Assembly: GCF_001457435.1 (NCBI RefSeq)
Contig: NZ_LN881717.1
Coordinates: forward strand, 9,896 to 73,895
DNA: 64,000 bases
Direction of reading: 5' to 3'
Origin: Actinobaculum massiliense
Lineage (GTDB): Bacteria > Actinomycetota > Actinomycetes > Actinomycetales > Actinomycetaceae
The notes beneath the pieces were generated by a model. That model worked only from the letters and a program-made list of their open reading frames with translations. It ran no database searches and had not been told where the DNA came from. A program made the position numbers and the translations under genes. Shown in pieces: positions 25,826-34,640 of the stretch. The first letter of the stretch is position 1; each line of letters opens with the position of its first letter.

Positions 25826-27408
25826 GGCAAGGAGCTTTGTGGATACCTCAGTGGCCAGTTACCGCGGCACAAATGGCCGGTTTGGTTTCGGCTTCAGAAC
25901 CGGCGGCGATTGCGGACGGCAGGGATATTACCTCGCTTAATTCCTGGGCGAGTGAAGAAGGCGTGAAAGTGGGAATGCGGAAACGCGAGGCGCAGAAAAT
26001 CCTGCCGAACTTGAGGATCCTTCCCGCTGATGCGCAAAGAGATACACGTTTTTTCGAATCGGTACTTCTTGCCGTAGACAAGCACATTGCGCGCGTGGCG
26101 GTACGCGAGCCGGGATCCGTTATTTTCCCTGCCCGCGGAGCATCTCGTGAGGCGGGGGGAGAGGCAGAACTCGCCGAGCTTCTTATTGGCGAAATTACCG
26201 ATGTGGCCGGGTGCGAGGCGCGGGTCGGATTTGCGGATGGAACCCTCCCGACGCTCCTCGCCGCGCGGAGAGATGACGTTGTTCCGGACGGTTGCAGCGT
26301 GGCGTATGTGGCGGGTGAACCGGTCGAGGTTTTCCTGCTTGCCGCACTCGGTGAACAACGTATACTTTTCCGTCGCTATATCGATCTCCTCAAGCGGCTA
26401 GGGATTCGCACAGTTGCGGAAGTGGCCCAGCTTGGGCTCGAAGCACTTACTACCCGATGCGGAGAAATTGGACGTTTGCTGTGGTTGCTCAGCTCCGGGG
26501 AAGACCTGGCGGTGGCCGTTAGTGCTCGAGCCGTGCCCGGGGTTTTGCTTTCGCGGGCTTTCGAGCCGCCGCTCGCGGATACTAGCCAAGCCGCTTTTGC
26601 GGCGCGGGAGATGTCTGCACAATTGGAAAGCGAGCTATTTGCGCGCGGAGTGGCCGGTGGCCAGTTACGAATTACGGCCCGCGTTGCGGAGCGGGGAGAC
26701 CTCACCCGGGAATGGTCCCTGGAATATATGACCAGCCGAGAAGTCGTGGATCGGGTGCGTTGGCAACTGGCTGCCTGGATGAGCACGGGGGAAAATACCG
26801 GTCTCATTACCCGGCTGGAACTTGAAGTCTCGGATCTGTCTTCTGCCGGGGCGCGCCCCGAACCGCTGTGGGGAGGGCGTAGTGCAGACAAAGAGCGCGC
26901 GGTTCGGGCGGCGCAACGAATTCAATCGCTACTCGGGGAAAACGCTGTTTACGTTCCTTCGTGGCAGGGCGGCCGACGCCCGGAAGACATGGTGCGGGTG
27001 AGCCCACTGGGGCAAACGCAGAAAAAATCCCGGGCGGAGATGCCCTGGCCCGGCAAGATTCCTGATCCGCAACCAATAACGGTTTTTGATCCCCCGCGGG
27101 CCGCACGGCTTGCCTGCGGGTGCGGAGGGAAGTTGGGAGTATCCAGCGCGGGAAGTTTCAGTTGCACCAGCAACTGCGGCGATCCGCAGCCGGAGAAAAT
27201 CGCGGTATCTTCCTCGCCGCTCCCGTGCGCGGGAGCGAAGGCCGGCGCGCTAATTGAGAAGTACGCGGGTCCGTGGATTATGGAAGAGCGTTGGTGGGAG
27301 GCGCCGCAAAGAACGCGTCGGGCGTATGTGCAGGTGGTCAGCGATTCGGCGGCACTGCTTGTTTATGTTGAAGGAGGTGAATGGCACGTGTCCGGTGCCT
27401 ATGCCTAA
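25822..27408 (+). CDS. imuB: ImuB, inactive Y-family polymerase-like mutasome adaptor
   Basis: The 528-residue Y-family-like protein begins with ALWIPQWPVTA in place of the acidic metal-binding motif found in active polymerases. It contains the little-finger-like region (about 235-350) and a C-terminal extension. ImuB is the hub that links DnaE2, ImuA' and the beta clamp. It overlaps imuA' by 4 nt and dnaE2 at TAATG. A strong AAGGAGGTGA lies inside its last codons (27371-27380), presumably for dnaE2. Confidence 0.9.
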   Translation: MRQGALWIPQWPVTAAQMAGLVSASEPAAIADGRDITSLNSWASEEGVKVGMRKREAQKILPNLRILPADAQRDTRFFESVLLAVDKHIARVAVREPGSVIFPARGASREAGGEAELAELLIGEITDVAGCEARVGFADGTLPTLLAARRDDVVPDGCSVAYVAGEPVEVFLLAALGEQRILFRRYIDLLKRLGIRTVAEVAQLGLEALTTRCGEIGRLLWLLSSGEDLAVAVSARAVPGVLLSRAFEPPLADTSQAAFAAREMSAQLESELFARGVAGGQLRITARVAERGDLTREWSLEYMTSREVVDRVRWQLAAWMSTGENTGLITRLELEVSDLSSAGARPEPLWGGRSADKERAVRAAQRIQSLLGENAVYVPSWQGGRRPEDMVRVSPLGQTQKKSRAEMPWPGKIPDPQPITVFDPPRAARLACGCGGKLGVSSAGSFSCTSNCGDPQPEKIAVSSSPLPCAGAKAGALIEKYAGPWIMEERWWEAPQRTRRAYVQVVSDSAALLVYVEGGEWHVSGAYA

Positions 27409-30400
27409 TGTTTATTTCCTATGCGGAGCTTCACGCCCATTCTGCTTTTAGTTTTCTCGACGGCGGATCACTTCCGCAAGACATGGTCGATCGAGCGGCC
27501 CACCTAGATCTAGAAGCGCTTGCTCTTACCGATCATGAGGGTTTTCCCGGCGTCGTGCAGCTTTCGGAAGCAGCACGCGAAGTTGGGCTTCCCGTGGTGA
27601 TAGGTACGGAATTGTCTATCGGAGCTACCGAGCCACGTACTGGTTGCGCGGATCCGGATGGAACTCACCTCGTACTTTTGGCTCGCAACGCCGATGGGTA
27701 CAAGTTCCTCTCGCACGCCGTCGGTTCTGCCATGCTGGCGGCGGGAAAAAAGGGTCACGCTCAATATGAGTGGGAAAACTTGGCTACGAAAAGCGGGGAT
27801 GTACTGGCACTAAGCGGCTGCCGAAAGGGGGCGGTGCGAAGAGCGCTCGAGGCACAGCCGGGAAGCTGGGGCGTGGACGCGGCGGTGCGGGAGGCGGAAA
27901 AGTTACGTGATGCCTTCGGCGAAAATGCGGCGATTGAGCTTACATCAACCGGTTCCCCGCTCGATTCGGAAAGATGTGATGCGCTTATTGCGGTGGCCAA
28001 ACGAGCGAAGGTAGAAGCGCTTGTTACCGGCAACGCCCACTACGCCCGCCCAGCGGATCGACCGGTCGCAGATGTACTGGCGGCCACCCGCGCCGGCGTG
28101 AGCCTGGACGATCTTGATCCCTATTTGCCGGCTAGCGGTTCGCATCTGCGTTCGGGGGAGCAAATGCTGGCTCTGCACCCGGGGCGGCGTCGCTATATCG
28201 AGGCGGCAGCCGAGAATGGTAAACAGTGTTCATTTGATTTCAGTCTCATTGCGCCGTCGCTTCCGCCATTTCCGGTGCCTAGCGGATATACCGAAGAAAC
28301 GTGGCTTTCCGCCCTCGTGCAAAAATCCGCTACGCAGCGTTACGGGACTCGTTCACAGGCTCCCGAAGCGTGGAAAGTCCTCGATCGTGAAATGGAGATT
28401 ATTACCCAGCTGGGATTTCCTGGCTATTTTCTTATCATTCACGAAATCGTGGATTTTTGTGCCCAACGCGGGATCTGGTGCCAGGGGCGCGGGTCAGCGG
28501 CGAACTCTGCCGTCTGCTATGCCCTGGGGATTACCGCCGTCGACGCCGTGCGCCACAAAATGCTTTTTGAGCGTTTCCTTTCTCCGGGAAGATCCGGACC
28601 TCCGGATATCGATCTCGATATTGAGTCTGGGCGGCGCGAAGAAGTTATCCAGCATGTCTACGAGCAATACGGACGCCGTAATGCGGCGCAGGTAGCAAAC
28701 GTTATTTCGTATCGCCCCCGCTCCGCGATTCGCGACGCGGCAAAAGCTCTTGGATATTCGCAGGGGCAAGCCGATGGTTGGGCTAAATCAGTGGAGCATC
28801 GCGTACCCAGCGCGGGTGCGGCAAGTCCGGCCGACTCCTATCATGCGCGCTGGGACACGCATGCGGTTCCGGCCGATGTATCTGCCCTAGCGCAAAGGAT
28901 GCAAAAACTTCCGCGTCATCTGGGCATTCATTCTTCGGGAATGGTGCTGTGTGATCGTCCGGTAATCGATGTGTGCCCGGTGGGGTGGGCAACAACGCCC
29001 GGACGGACGGTTCTGCAGTGGGATAAAGACGACTGTGCGGCCGCGGGCCTGGTGAAATTCGATCTGCTCGGGCTCGGCATGCTTACAGCATTGCGGCTGG
29101 GATTTACGTCCATAAACGATCGCGGGGTGCACGCGCCCAACGGAAAACCATTGGCTTTGCATAATCTTCCGCAAGAAGATCCGCGCGTCTATCGCCTTTT
29201 GCAGGCCGCGGATACGATCGGTGTTTTCCAGGTGGAGTCGCGCGCGCAAATGGCAACATTGCCGCGCCTGCGGCCCGAGTGCTTTTACGACATCGTTATT
29301 GAAGTTGCGCTCATTAGGCCCGGACCAATTCAGGGCGGATCGGTGAATCCGTATATTCGCCGTCGTCGCGGCGAGGAACCGGTTACCTATACCCACGAGT
29401 TGCTCAAACCGGCACTGGAGAAAACCCTGGGAGTTCCCCTTTTCCAAGAGCAACTCATGCAAATAGCAATTGATGCGGCGGGATTTTCGGCCGCGGATGC
29501 GGATCAGTTGCGCAAAGCAATGGGTTCTAAGCGTTCCTTGGAGAAGATGGAAAGACTGCGCGGAAAACTCATGCTGGGCATGAAAGAGAGGGGAATAGGT
29601 GCTCCGCAACGCGAGGCCATCTATGACAAGCTTCGGGCATTTGCTCAGTTCGGTTTCCCTGAATCGCACTCTTTCTCTTTTGCCTATCTTGTTTATGCTT
29701 CCGCCTGGTTGAAGGTTCATTACCCGGAGGATTTTTACGCGGGAATTCTCGCCGCGCAGCCAATGGGTTTCTATTCGCCGCAGACGCTTGTTGCCGATGC
29801 TCGCGCGCATGGAGTACGGGTACTTCGCCCGGATGTTACGCGTTCGGAAGTGAAAGCTACGGTGCTGGATGTAGAAACCTATCCAGTAGGGGAAAGCGAA
29901 GGATCTGCGCCGGCGAATGCGGGAGCGGGAAGCGGCTCCTTGCATTCGCTGGTCGATGCGAGCCCGCGGCGATATGTGCAATTAGGACTGGAATCTATTC
30001 GCGGTATAGGCGGGGCCGGGGAGCGGATTGTGCGCGCGCGAAAGGATGGAGGGTTTGCGGACGCGGCAGATATGGCCCGCAAAGCCAGACTTTCGGAAAA
30101 AGATCTTGAGGCGCTCGCGGCGGCGGGAGCGCTACGAAATCTGGGGATGAAAAGACGAGAGGGGATGTGGTTGGCGCACGCGCTAGAGAATGCTGATAAG
30201 AGCTACGGCGAGTGGTACCAACCCGCGTTGCCGGGAACCGAGGCGCTGGGAAAAACTCCCGCGTTTGCGCCGATGGACGCGGTAGAGAACACCATCGCTG
30301 ACATTAGCGTGACGGGTATATCGACGGAGCATTACCCCACCGAATTCCTGCGGGAACAGCTGGACATAAGGGGAGTCTTGCCCATCGCAAAGGTGGGTGC

Positions 30401-30686
30401 GGTGGAAGAAAAAACGCGGGTGCGAGTGGCGGGTGTGGTGACGCATCGGCAACGGCCGGGAACTGCCAAGGGGATAACCTTTTTATCTTTGCAAGACGAA
30501 ACGGGACTGCTCAATGTTCTGGTCTCGCCGGCTCTGTGGGAGCGCCATAAGAAAACCGCGCGAAGAGCGCAGGGGCTTATTGTGCGCGGGATGGTGGAAA
30601 AAGATGCGGGAGCGATTGTCTTTATTGCCGACGGTATGGAGGAGCTACCGCTCGCGGTCAGCCTCCCCTCGCGAGATTTTCGCTAG
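27408..30686 (+). CDS. dnaE2: Error-prone DNA polymerase III alpha subunit DnaE2
   Basis: The protein has 1092 residues from ATG 27408 (1101 from ATG 27381). The N-terminal PHP domain starts YAELHAHSAFSFLDGG. The catalytic acidic motif PDIDLDIESGRR is at about 400, RIRR-type palm and fingers follow, and a C-terminal OB domain is at about 990-1080. DnaE2 does mutagenic translesion synthesis in the SOS response. Start choice: 27408 overlaps the imuB stop (TAATG), the same junction as sufB/sufD and pup/pafA, but the strong Shine-Dalgarno at 27371-27380 sits nearer 27381. The gene's 3' end is repeated downstream. Confidence 0.95.
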   Translation: MFISYAELHAHSAFSFLDGGSLPQDMVDRAAHLDLEALALTDHEGFPGVVQLSEAAREVGLPVVIGTELSIGATEPRTGCADPDGTHLVLLARNADGYKFLSHAVGSAMLAAGKKGHAQYEWENLATKSGDVLALSGCRKGAVRRALEAQPGSWGVDAAVREAEKLRDAFGENAAIELTSTGSPLDSERCDALIAVAKRAKVEALVTGNAHYARPADRPVADVLAATRAGVSLDDLDPYLPASGSHLRSGEQMLALHPGRRRYIEAAAENGKQCSFDFSLIAPSLPPFPVPSGYTEETWLSALVQKSATQRYGTRSQAPEAWKVLDREMEIITQLGFPGYFLIIHEIVDFCAQRGIWCQGRGSAANSAVCYALGITAVDAVRHKMLFERFLSPGRSGPPDIDLDIESGRREEVIQHVYEQYGRRNAAQVANVISYRPRSAIRDAAKALGYSQGQADGWAKSVEHRVPSAGAASPADSYHARWDTHAVPADVSALAQRMQKLPRHLGIHSSGMVLCDRPVIDVCPVGWATTPGRTVLQWDKDDCAAAGLVKFDLLGLGMLTALRLGFTSINDRGVHAPNGKPLALHNLPQEDPRVYRLLQAADTIGVFQVESRAQMATLPRLRPECFYDIVIEVALIRPGPIQGGSVNPYIRRRRGEEPVTYTHELLKPALEKTLGVPLFQEQLMQIAIDAAGFSAADADQLRKAMGSKRSLEKMERLRGKLMLGMKERGIGAPQREAIYDKLRAFAQFGFPESHSFSFAYLVYASAWLKVHYPEDFYAGILAAQPMGFYSPQTLVADARAHGVRVLRPDVTRSEVKATVLDVETYPVGESEGSAPANAGAGSGSLHSLVDASPRRYVQLGLESIRGIGGAGERIVRARKDGGFADAADMARKARLSEKDLEALAAAGALRNLGMKRREGMWLAHALENADKSYGEWYQPALPGTEALGKTPAFAPMDAVENTIADISVTGISTEHYPTEFLREQLDIRGVLPIAKVGAVEEKTRVRVAGVVTHRQRPGTAKGITFLSLQDETGLLNVLVSPALWERHKKTARRAQGLIVRGMVEKDAGAIVFIADGMEELPLAVSLPSRDFR

Positions 30687-30748
30687 CGCGGCCGGTGGCT
30701 GGCGCGGCTAGGCGTAGCTACCGCTAACGCGGCAGGTGGCTGGCACGG
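30681..30748. repeat. 27-bp direct repeat over the dnaE2 stop
   Basis: Bases 30681-30707, including the dnaE2 TAG, recur at 30722-30748 with three mismatches (41-bp period). The second copy is in the spacer. Confidence 0.85.
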
Positions 30749-30869
30749 AGAAGCTCAGCTTGGTATTCGCCAGGCGCGAGACCGGCGGGTAACTCGAAGC
30801 TTGAAACAGACAGTAAATGTAATGGCCGCTAAACTGGCCGTTGCAACGTTCGCTAAAGAAAGGCGCCCC

Positions 30870-31352
30870 ATGGGTAAGATCCGTCTCATACGTCAGGTGT
30901 TCAAGCTCGCGAAGCGTCTGGGCCCGGCGGCGCTTATTGTTGCCACGAAATACGGTCCGAAGTTGCAGGAGCTGATAAAGAGCAATCCCACTGCGGTCAA
31001 TAAGATCACCGACCGCCTTCACCAGGTGGTGCAGTCGAAAGAACAGAACTCCAACTCGCCCAAGGGACTGGCAGAACGCACGCGGGTTCTCAAGGAACAG
31101 GTCACCTATCTGTACGCTTCTGCCAATACCGCGGAAGTGGCTAAACAGGCTTCCGAGTGGCGGGCGAAGCTCGACTCGATCGATCGCTCGATCCCCGTGC
31201 TGGCCGCCATGAGCCGCTCAAAGCGCGGGCCTGAGCGCAAGGCGCTGTCCAAGCGCCTCGATGCGTTGTCTGAAGAAATTATGGCGGCGAGCCTTGCTGA
31301 CGATATCGAAGATGCCGAATTCGAAGAAGAATGGAAAAACCGCGCGGAGTAA
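30870..31352 (+). CDS. Uncharacterised basic alpha-helical protein
   Basis: The 160-residue protein is not recognised. It has a basic N-terminus (MGKIRLIRQVFKLAKRLGP), one weakly hydrophobic segment (about 17-27), and a mostly helical, charged remainder ending in an acidic tail (DDIEDAEFEEEWKNRAE). ATG 30870 is chosen because GAAAGG precedes it; the ATG in the longer frame at 30801 lacks a site. It is convergent with the GNAT-MazG gene. The last codons and stop are duplicated downstream. Confidence 0.75.
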   Translation: MGKIRLIRQVFKLAKRLGPAALIVATKYGPKLQELIKSNPTAVNKITDRLHQVVQSKEQNSNSPKGLAERTRVLKEQVTYLYASANTAEVAKQASEWRAKLDSIDRSIPVLAAMSRSKRGPERKALSKRLDALSEEIMAASLADDIEDAEFEEEWKNRAE

Positions 31353-31369
31353 GAACCCCGCGCGGAGTA
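31341..31369. repeat. 18-bp-period repeat of a gene's last codons and stop
   Basis: CGCGCGGAGTA at 31341-31351 (RAE plus the start of TAA) recurs at 31359-31369, again followed in frame by a stop (TAG). Confidence 0.8.
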
Positions 31370-31441
31370 GCGCCTAGTTTCTTAGAGCTACCAGAGCTCG
31401 TCGAGCCCACGAGCCGCTAGAGCTCGTAGGGCTCGGAGCCG

Positions 31442-32476
31442 TTACAGCCCGAGCACCTTCTTCAGATCGGGATTGAAGAAGTTTGGCCCCTTCAAAACCT
31501 TGCCGTCCTCGCGATAAATCGGCTTCCCATCCTCACCGAGCTTGGAAAGATTCGAGGCCTGTACCTCGGCGAGCACGTCTGCCATAGGAATACCCATTTC
31601 CAGGGCCATACCGTAGATAACATAGGTGAGATCCGCGAGCGCATCCGCTGTTTCGACCGTGTCACGAGAGTGATCGTCGAGATCTCGCACTCTCGCGAAT
31701 GCCGCGGCGATTTCCTTCCCGGCCGATTCCCCGTAAACGGCGGTGGTGAGCTCGGTAAATTCCTCACCAATTAAGCCCATGCGCATATGGACGCGATCGC
31801 GATCGACGTTCGGTCCGTCCTCGACCACGGGAAGCCCGTAAACCTCATGGAACTGGCGCACAAGTTGCTCGGGCTGGCGCGAATCGCCAAAGGCGGGATG
31901 GCGGGGATCGGGCCCAAACCACGCGTGCTGTGGTTCGCGTGGTTCGGTGGCGGCGAGTGAGGCGCGCAAAGCATCGAACGTCTCTCCCCGCGTAGAAATC
32001 GCACCGCGCTGGATGCCTTCAAAAGTAAATCCGCAGTGCCAGGCCACCTTAGCGGAAGCCCAGTTAGGTTCGCCGTCGGTCACCTTGCATTCCCAGCGCA
32101 GGAGGCGAAGGTTCATTTGCTCGAACGCAAAAGTCGTCACGGCGTCGAGCGCTTCGTGCATAACCCCTTGCCCGCGCATCTCGGGTTCTACCCAGAAGCC
32201 GACGACGGCGACGTCCTCGCCTCGCATACGCAGGTCAATGCAACCATTTACCTCACTGTTAGGCGATTCGCGCACGAACCACACCGGATTGCCGTCGTTC
32301 CACGATCCCGGAGCGGCGGCGATGAAATCGCGCGCGTCCTCTTGGCTGTACGGGGAGGGCACTTGCGTCCACTTTTGGATTTCTGGATCGCTACAGATCC
32401 AGGCGATGCGATCGGCGTCGCTAATGCGGGGAGAAGTGAGGATAAAACGCTGTGTTTCGAGATCAACTGGCTGCAT
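31442..32476 (-). CDS. GNAT acetyltransferase fused to a MazG-like nucleotide pyrophosphohydrolase
   Basis: The protein has 344 residues. Residues 1 to about 180 form a RimJ-type GNAT domain (ETQRFILTSPRISDADR; VGFWVEPEMRGQGVMHEAL as the acetyl-CoA motif). Residues about 205-344 resemble the all-alpha MazG/HisE-like pyrophosphohydrolase: GLIGEEFTELTTAV, then VETADALADLTYVIYGMALEMGI, then EVQASNLSKL and KGPNFFNPDL. This part probably cleaves a (deoxy)nucleotide triphosphate or related compound. The fusion suggests linked modification and clean-up, but substrates are unknown. The ATG lies 7 nt after TATACT (leaderless). Confidence 0.82.
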   Translation of the reverse strand: MQPVDLETQRFILTSPRISDADRIAWICSDPEIQKWTQVPSPYSQEDARDFIAAAPGSWNDGNPVWFVRESPNSEVNGCIDLRMRGEDVAVVGFWVEPEMRGQGVMHEALDAVTTFAFEQMNLRLLRWECKVTDGEPNWASAKVAWHCGFTFEGIQRGAISTRGETFDALRASLAATEPREPQHAWFGPDPRHPAFGDSRQPEQLVRQFHEVYGLPVVEDGPNVDRDRVHMRMGLIGEEFTELTTAVYGESAGKEIAAAFARVRDLDDHSRDTVETADALADLTYVIYGMALEMGIPMADVLAEVQASNLSKLGEDGKPIYREDGKVLKGPNFFNPDLKKVLGL

Positions 32477-32483
32477 AATTGCG

Positions 32484-32489
32484 AGTATA
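32484..32489 (-). promoter_or_regulatory. -10 hexamer TATACT for the GNAT-MazG gene
   Basis: On the minus strand TATACT is followed by 7 nt and ATG; no ribosome site is present. Confidence 0.5.
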
Positions 32490-32625
32490 GGAGATGGCCG
32501 GAAACCCGCGAATGGCCGCCGACGTAAGCGTTCTCACACGCGCACTTGGCGGCAGAGTTGGAAAACGCCGGTGAACTCGTGCTAAATTTTTCTCTGTTGC
32601 TCACGGGTTCCTCGTGAAGTCACCT

Positions 32626-32711
32626 GCGCGGGTGGCGGAATAGGCAGACGCGCTAGCTTGAGGTGCTAGTCCTCGTATTAGAGGGTGGGGGTTCAAGTCC
32701 CCCTCCGCGCA
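32626..32711 (+). tRNA. tRNA-Leu (anticodon GAG)
   Basis: This is an 86-nt class II tRNA. The acceptor arms GCGCGGG (32626-32632) and TCCGCGC (32704-32710) pair. The anticodon stem CTAGC/GCTAG encloses TTGAGGT with anticodon GAG at 32660-32662. A long variable arm and the T-arm GGGGG-TTCAAGT-CCCCC follow. CCA is not encoded. A terminator hairpin follows after 7 nt. Confidence 0.96.
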
Positions 32712-32718
32712 CAGAAGA

Positions 32719-32754
32719 AAAATGGCGTAGTTTCGAGAGGAACTACGCCATTTT
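32719..32754 (+). terminator. Terminator of tRNA-Leu
   Basis: A perfect 14-bp stem, AAAATGGCGTAGTT with AACTACGCCATTTT, has an 8-nt loop and its T-run at the end of the stem. Confidence 0.88.
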
Positions 32755-32797
32755 GCCTATGAGGAAACTACGCAACTTTGCGAATTAGGGCGGCTCC

Positions 32798-32836
32798 AAT
32801 CGCAAGCAAAGAGCGCAGGCAAGAATCGCAAGCAAA
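32798..32836. repeat. 13-bp direct repeat in the spacer before ARC
   Basis: AATCGCAAGCAAA occurs at 32798-32810 and 32824-32836 (26-bp period) in the 200-bp spacer between the tRNA terminator and the ARC gene. Confidence 0.75.
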
Positions 32837-32954
32837 CCACTTCGATGCCGGAAGTAATCACGAAACTAGTCAACACATCCCGCGCGCGGCCGGCGTAAAA
32901 GGTACGGATGTACTAGAATAGTGCTCGGTAAGGGTTACGCAAAGGAGCTAGACC

Positions 32955-34640
32955 ATGACTCAAGATCCGAGTGCATCGGAAAGTCTGGAGACGGTAGGGA
33001 GCGCTGACAGTCAGATCACCACCGAACCGGGGGCCGATTTCAGTTCGTATTCACCGCAAGAATTACGAGAGAGAGTTAGTGAACTTGCGGATCACGCTGG
33101 GCAACTGACGAGGAAAAACACCAGGCTGGCCTCCGCGTTGCGAGGGGCACGTCAGGAGCTCGCCGCTTTGCATGATGAAATTAAGCGGCTGAGTGCACCA
33201 CCGTTGACCTTTGGAATCTATCTGCGCACGGTTGATCCGCTGCAACGCTTGGTTGATATCACCACCATGGGCCGCCGCATGCGGGTGCTCGTCTCGGATC
33301 AGGTGCCTGTGGGAGGCCTCGAGGAGGGAACCACCGTTGTTCTCGATGAACGCCTTAACGTCATAGCAACGAGCGACGCGGCCGAGGAGGGCGAAGTCGT
33401 CGTCGTGGAAGAACGGGTAGACGAATCACACGTCTTGGCCACGGTGCGCGGGGAAGACCTGAGAGTTTTCAAACTGATGGCGGAGCTTGAGCGGGAAAGA
33501 ATCCGCCAAGGGGATTACCTCCTCGTCGATGCCCGTAACGGTGTTGCGATCCGGAGAATCGTGCGGGCCGAAATCGAGGATCTTTTGCTTGAAGAGGCAC
33601 CAAATACCTCCTGGGAGATGGTTGGTGGCCTGAACGAGGCAATCGAACAGGTTCGCGACGCCGTCGAACTACCCTTCGTCCATCCCGAGCTCTATGAAGA
33701 GCACCATTTGCGACCTCCCAAGGGCGTGCTTCTTTACGGACCGCCCGGATGTGGGAAGACCCTCATCGCCAAGGCGGTGGCAACCTCGCTGTCACAGACT
33801 TCGGGAACGCAGGCCTGCTTCTTCAATATCAAAGGTCCGCAGCTACTCGATAAATACGTTGGAGAAACCGAGCGACGTATCCGGGTGATTTTCGCTCGTG
33901 CCCGGGACAAAGCGGCGCTAGGCCTACCGGTCGTTATTTTCTTCGATGAGATGGAATCGCTGTTCCGCACTCGCGGGTCAGGCGTTTCTTCCGATGCGGA
34001 AACCACCGCCGTACCGCAGTTGCTTTCTGAGATCGACGGCGTTGAAGAGCTCAAAAATGTGGTGATTATCGGCGCCTCCAACCGCGAGGATATGCTCGAT
34101 CCGGCGATCTTGCGAGCCGGCCGCCTGGACGTGAAAATCCGTATAGGACGGCCAGATCGCGAAGGCGCAGCAGACATATTGGCTCGCTACCTCACGCGGG
34201 AAATTCCCATCCACGCCAGTGAGGTGGAGCGCGCCGGTAGCCTCGACGAGGCGGTGGAGGAGTTGCGGCAAACGGTTCTCGATGGAATTTTTGCCCGCAC
34301 CGAGGAAACCGAATTGTTTGATGTTCGCCGACGGTCCGGTGCCACCGAGAAATGGTATTTGGGAGAGCTCGTTTCGGGGGCGATGATCGCAAACATTGTC
34401 GATCGCGCAAAAACATACGCGATCAAGGAATTCCTGATCTCCGGCGAGCGCGGTCTGACCACCGACTTGCTACGCCGTGCGGTGGCGCGTGAAGTCGAAG
34501 AAAACGCGGATCTTCCTGGCGCCATGAATCCGGAGGAATGGGGCCGAGTGGTGGGTCGCGGTTTCGGCGGTGATCCCGTGGTTTCGGTACTTCCTTCGAC
34601 GCGTCCGGAGACGCAGCCAGAGGCAGGTGACCGCGGATGA
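32955..34640 (+). CDS. arc: ARC (Mpa-type) AAA+ ATPase of the pupylation system, no GQYL tail
   Basis: The 561-residue protein has an N-terminal coiled coil (about 35-80), which recognises Pup in relatives, OB domains (about 85-200) and one AAA module: Walker A GPPGCGKT, Walker B VVIFFDEMESLF, and arginine-finger region ILRAGRLD. It would form a hexamer that unfolds pupylated proteins. Mycobacterial Mpa ends in GQYL to dock on the 20S proteasome; this one ends EAGDRG. AAAGGAG precedes the ATG, and a TAGAAT -10 is at 32914-32919. It overlaps dop by 4 nt. Confidence 0.93.
   Translation: MTQDPSASESLETVGSADSQITTEPGADFSSYSPQELRERVSELADHAGQLTRKNTRLASALRGARQELAALHDEIKRLSAPPLTFGIYLRTVDPLQRLVDITTMGRRMRVLVSDQVPVGGLEEGTTVVLDERLNVIATSDAAEEGEVVVVEERVDESHVLATVRGEDLRVFKLMAELERERIRQGDYLLVDARNGVAIRRIVRAEIEDLLLEEAPNTSWEMVGGLNEAIEQVRDAVELPFVHPELYEEHHLRPPKGVLLYGPPGCGKTLIAKAVATSLSQTSGTQACFFNIKGPQLLDKYVGETERRIRVIFARARDKAALGLPVVIFFDEMESLFRTRGSGVSSDAETTAVPQLLSEIDGVEELKNVVIIGASNREDMLDPAILRAGRLDVKIRIGRPDREGAADILARYLTREIPIHASEVERAGSLDEAVEELRQTVLDGIFARTEETELFDVRRRSGATEKWYLGELVSGAMIANIVDRAKTYAIKEFLISGERGLTTDLLRRAVAREVEENADLPGAMNPEEWGRVVGRGFGGDPVVSVLPSTRPETQPEAGDRG

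Noticed and set aside
28887-29981. 364-residue minus-strand open frame
   Set aside because: It is the antisense shadow of dnaE2, with Arg/His-rich composition and no motifs.
32626-32836. tRNA-Leu as an attachment site for an integrated element
   Set aside because: No integrase, and no copy of the tRNA 3' end was seen nearby; the neighbouring repeat AATCGCAAGCAAA is unrelated to the tRNA.
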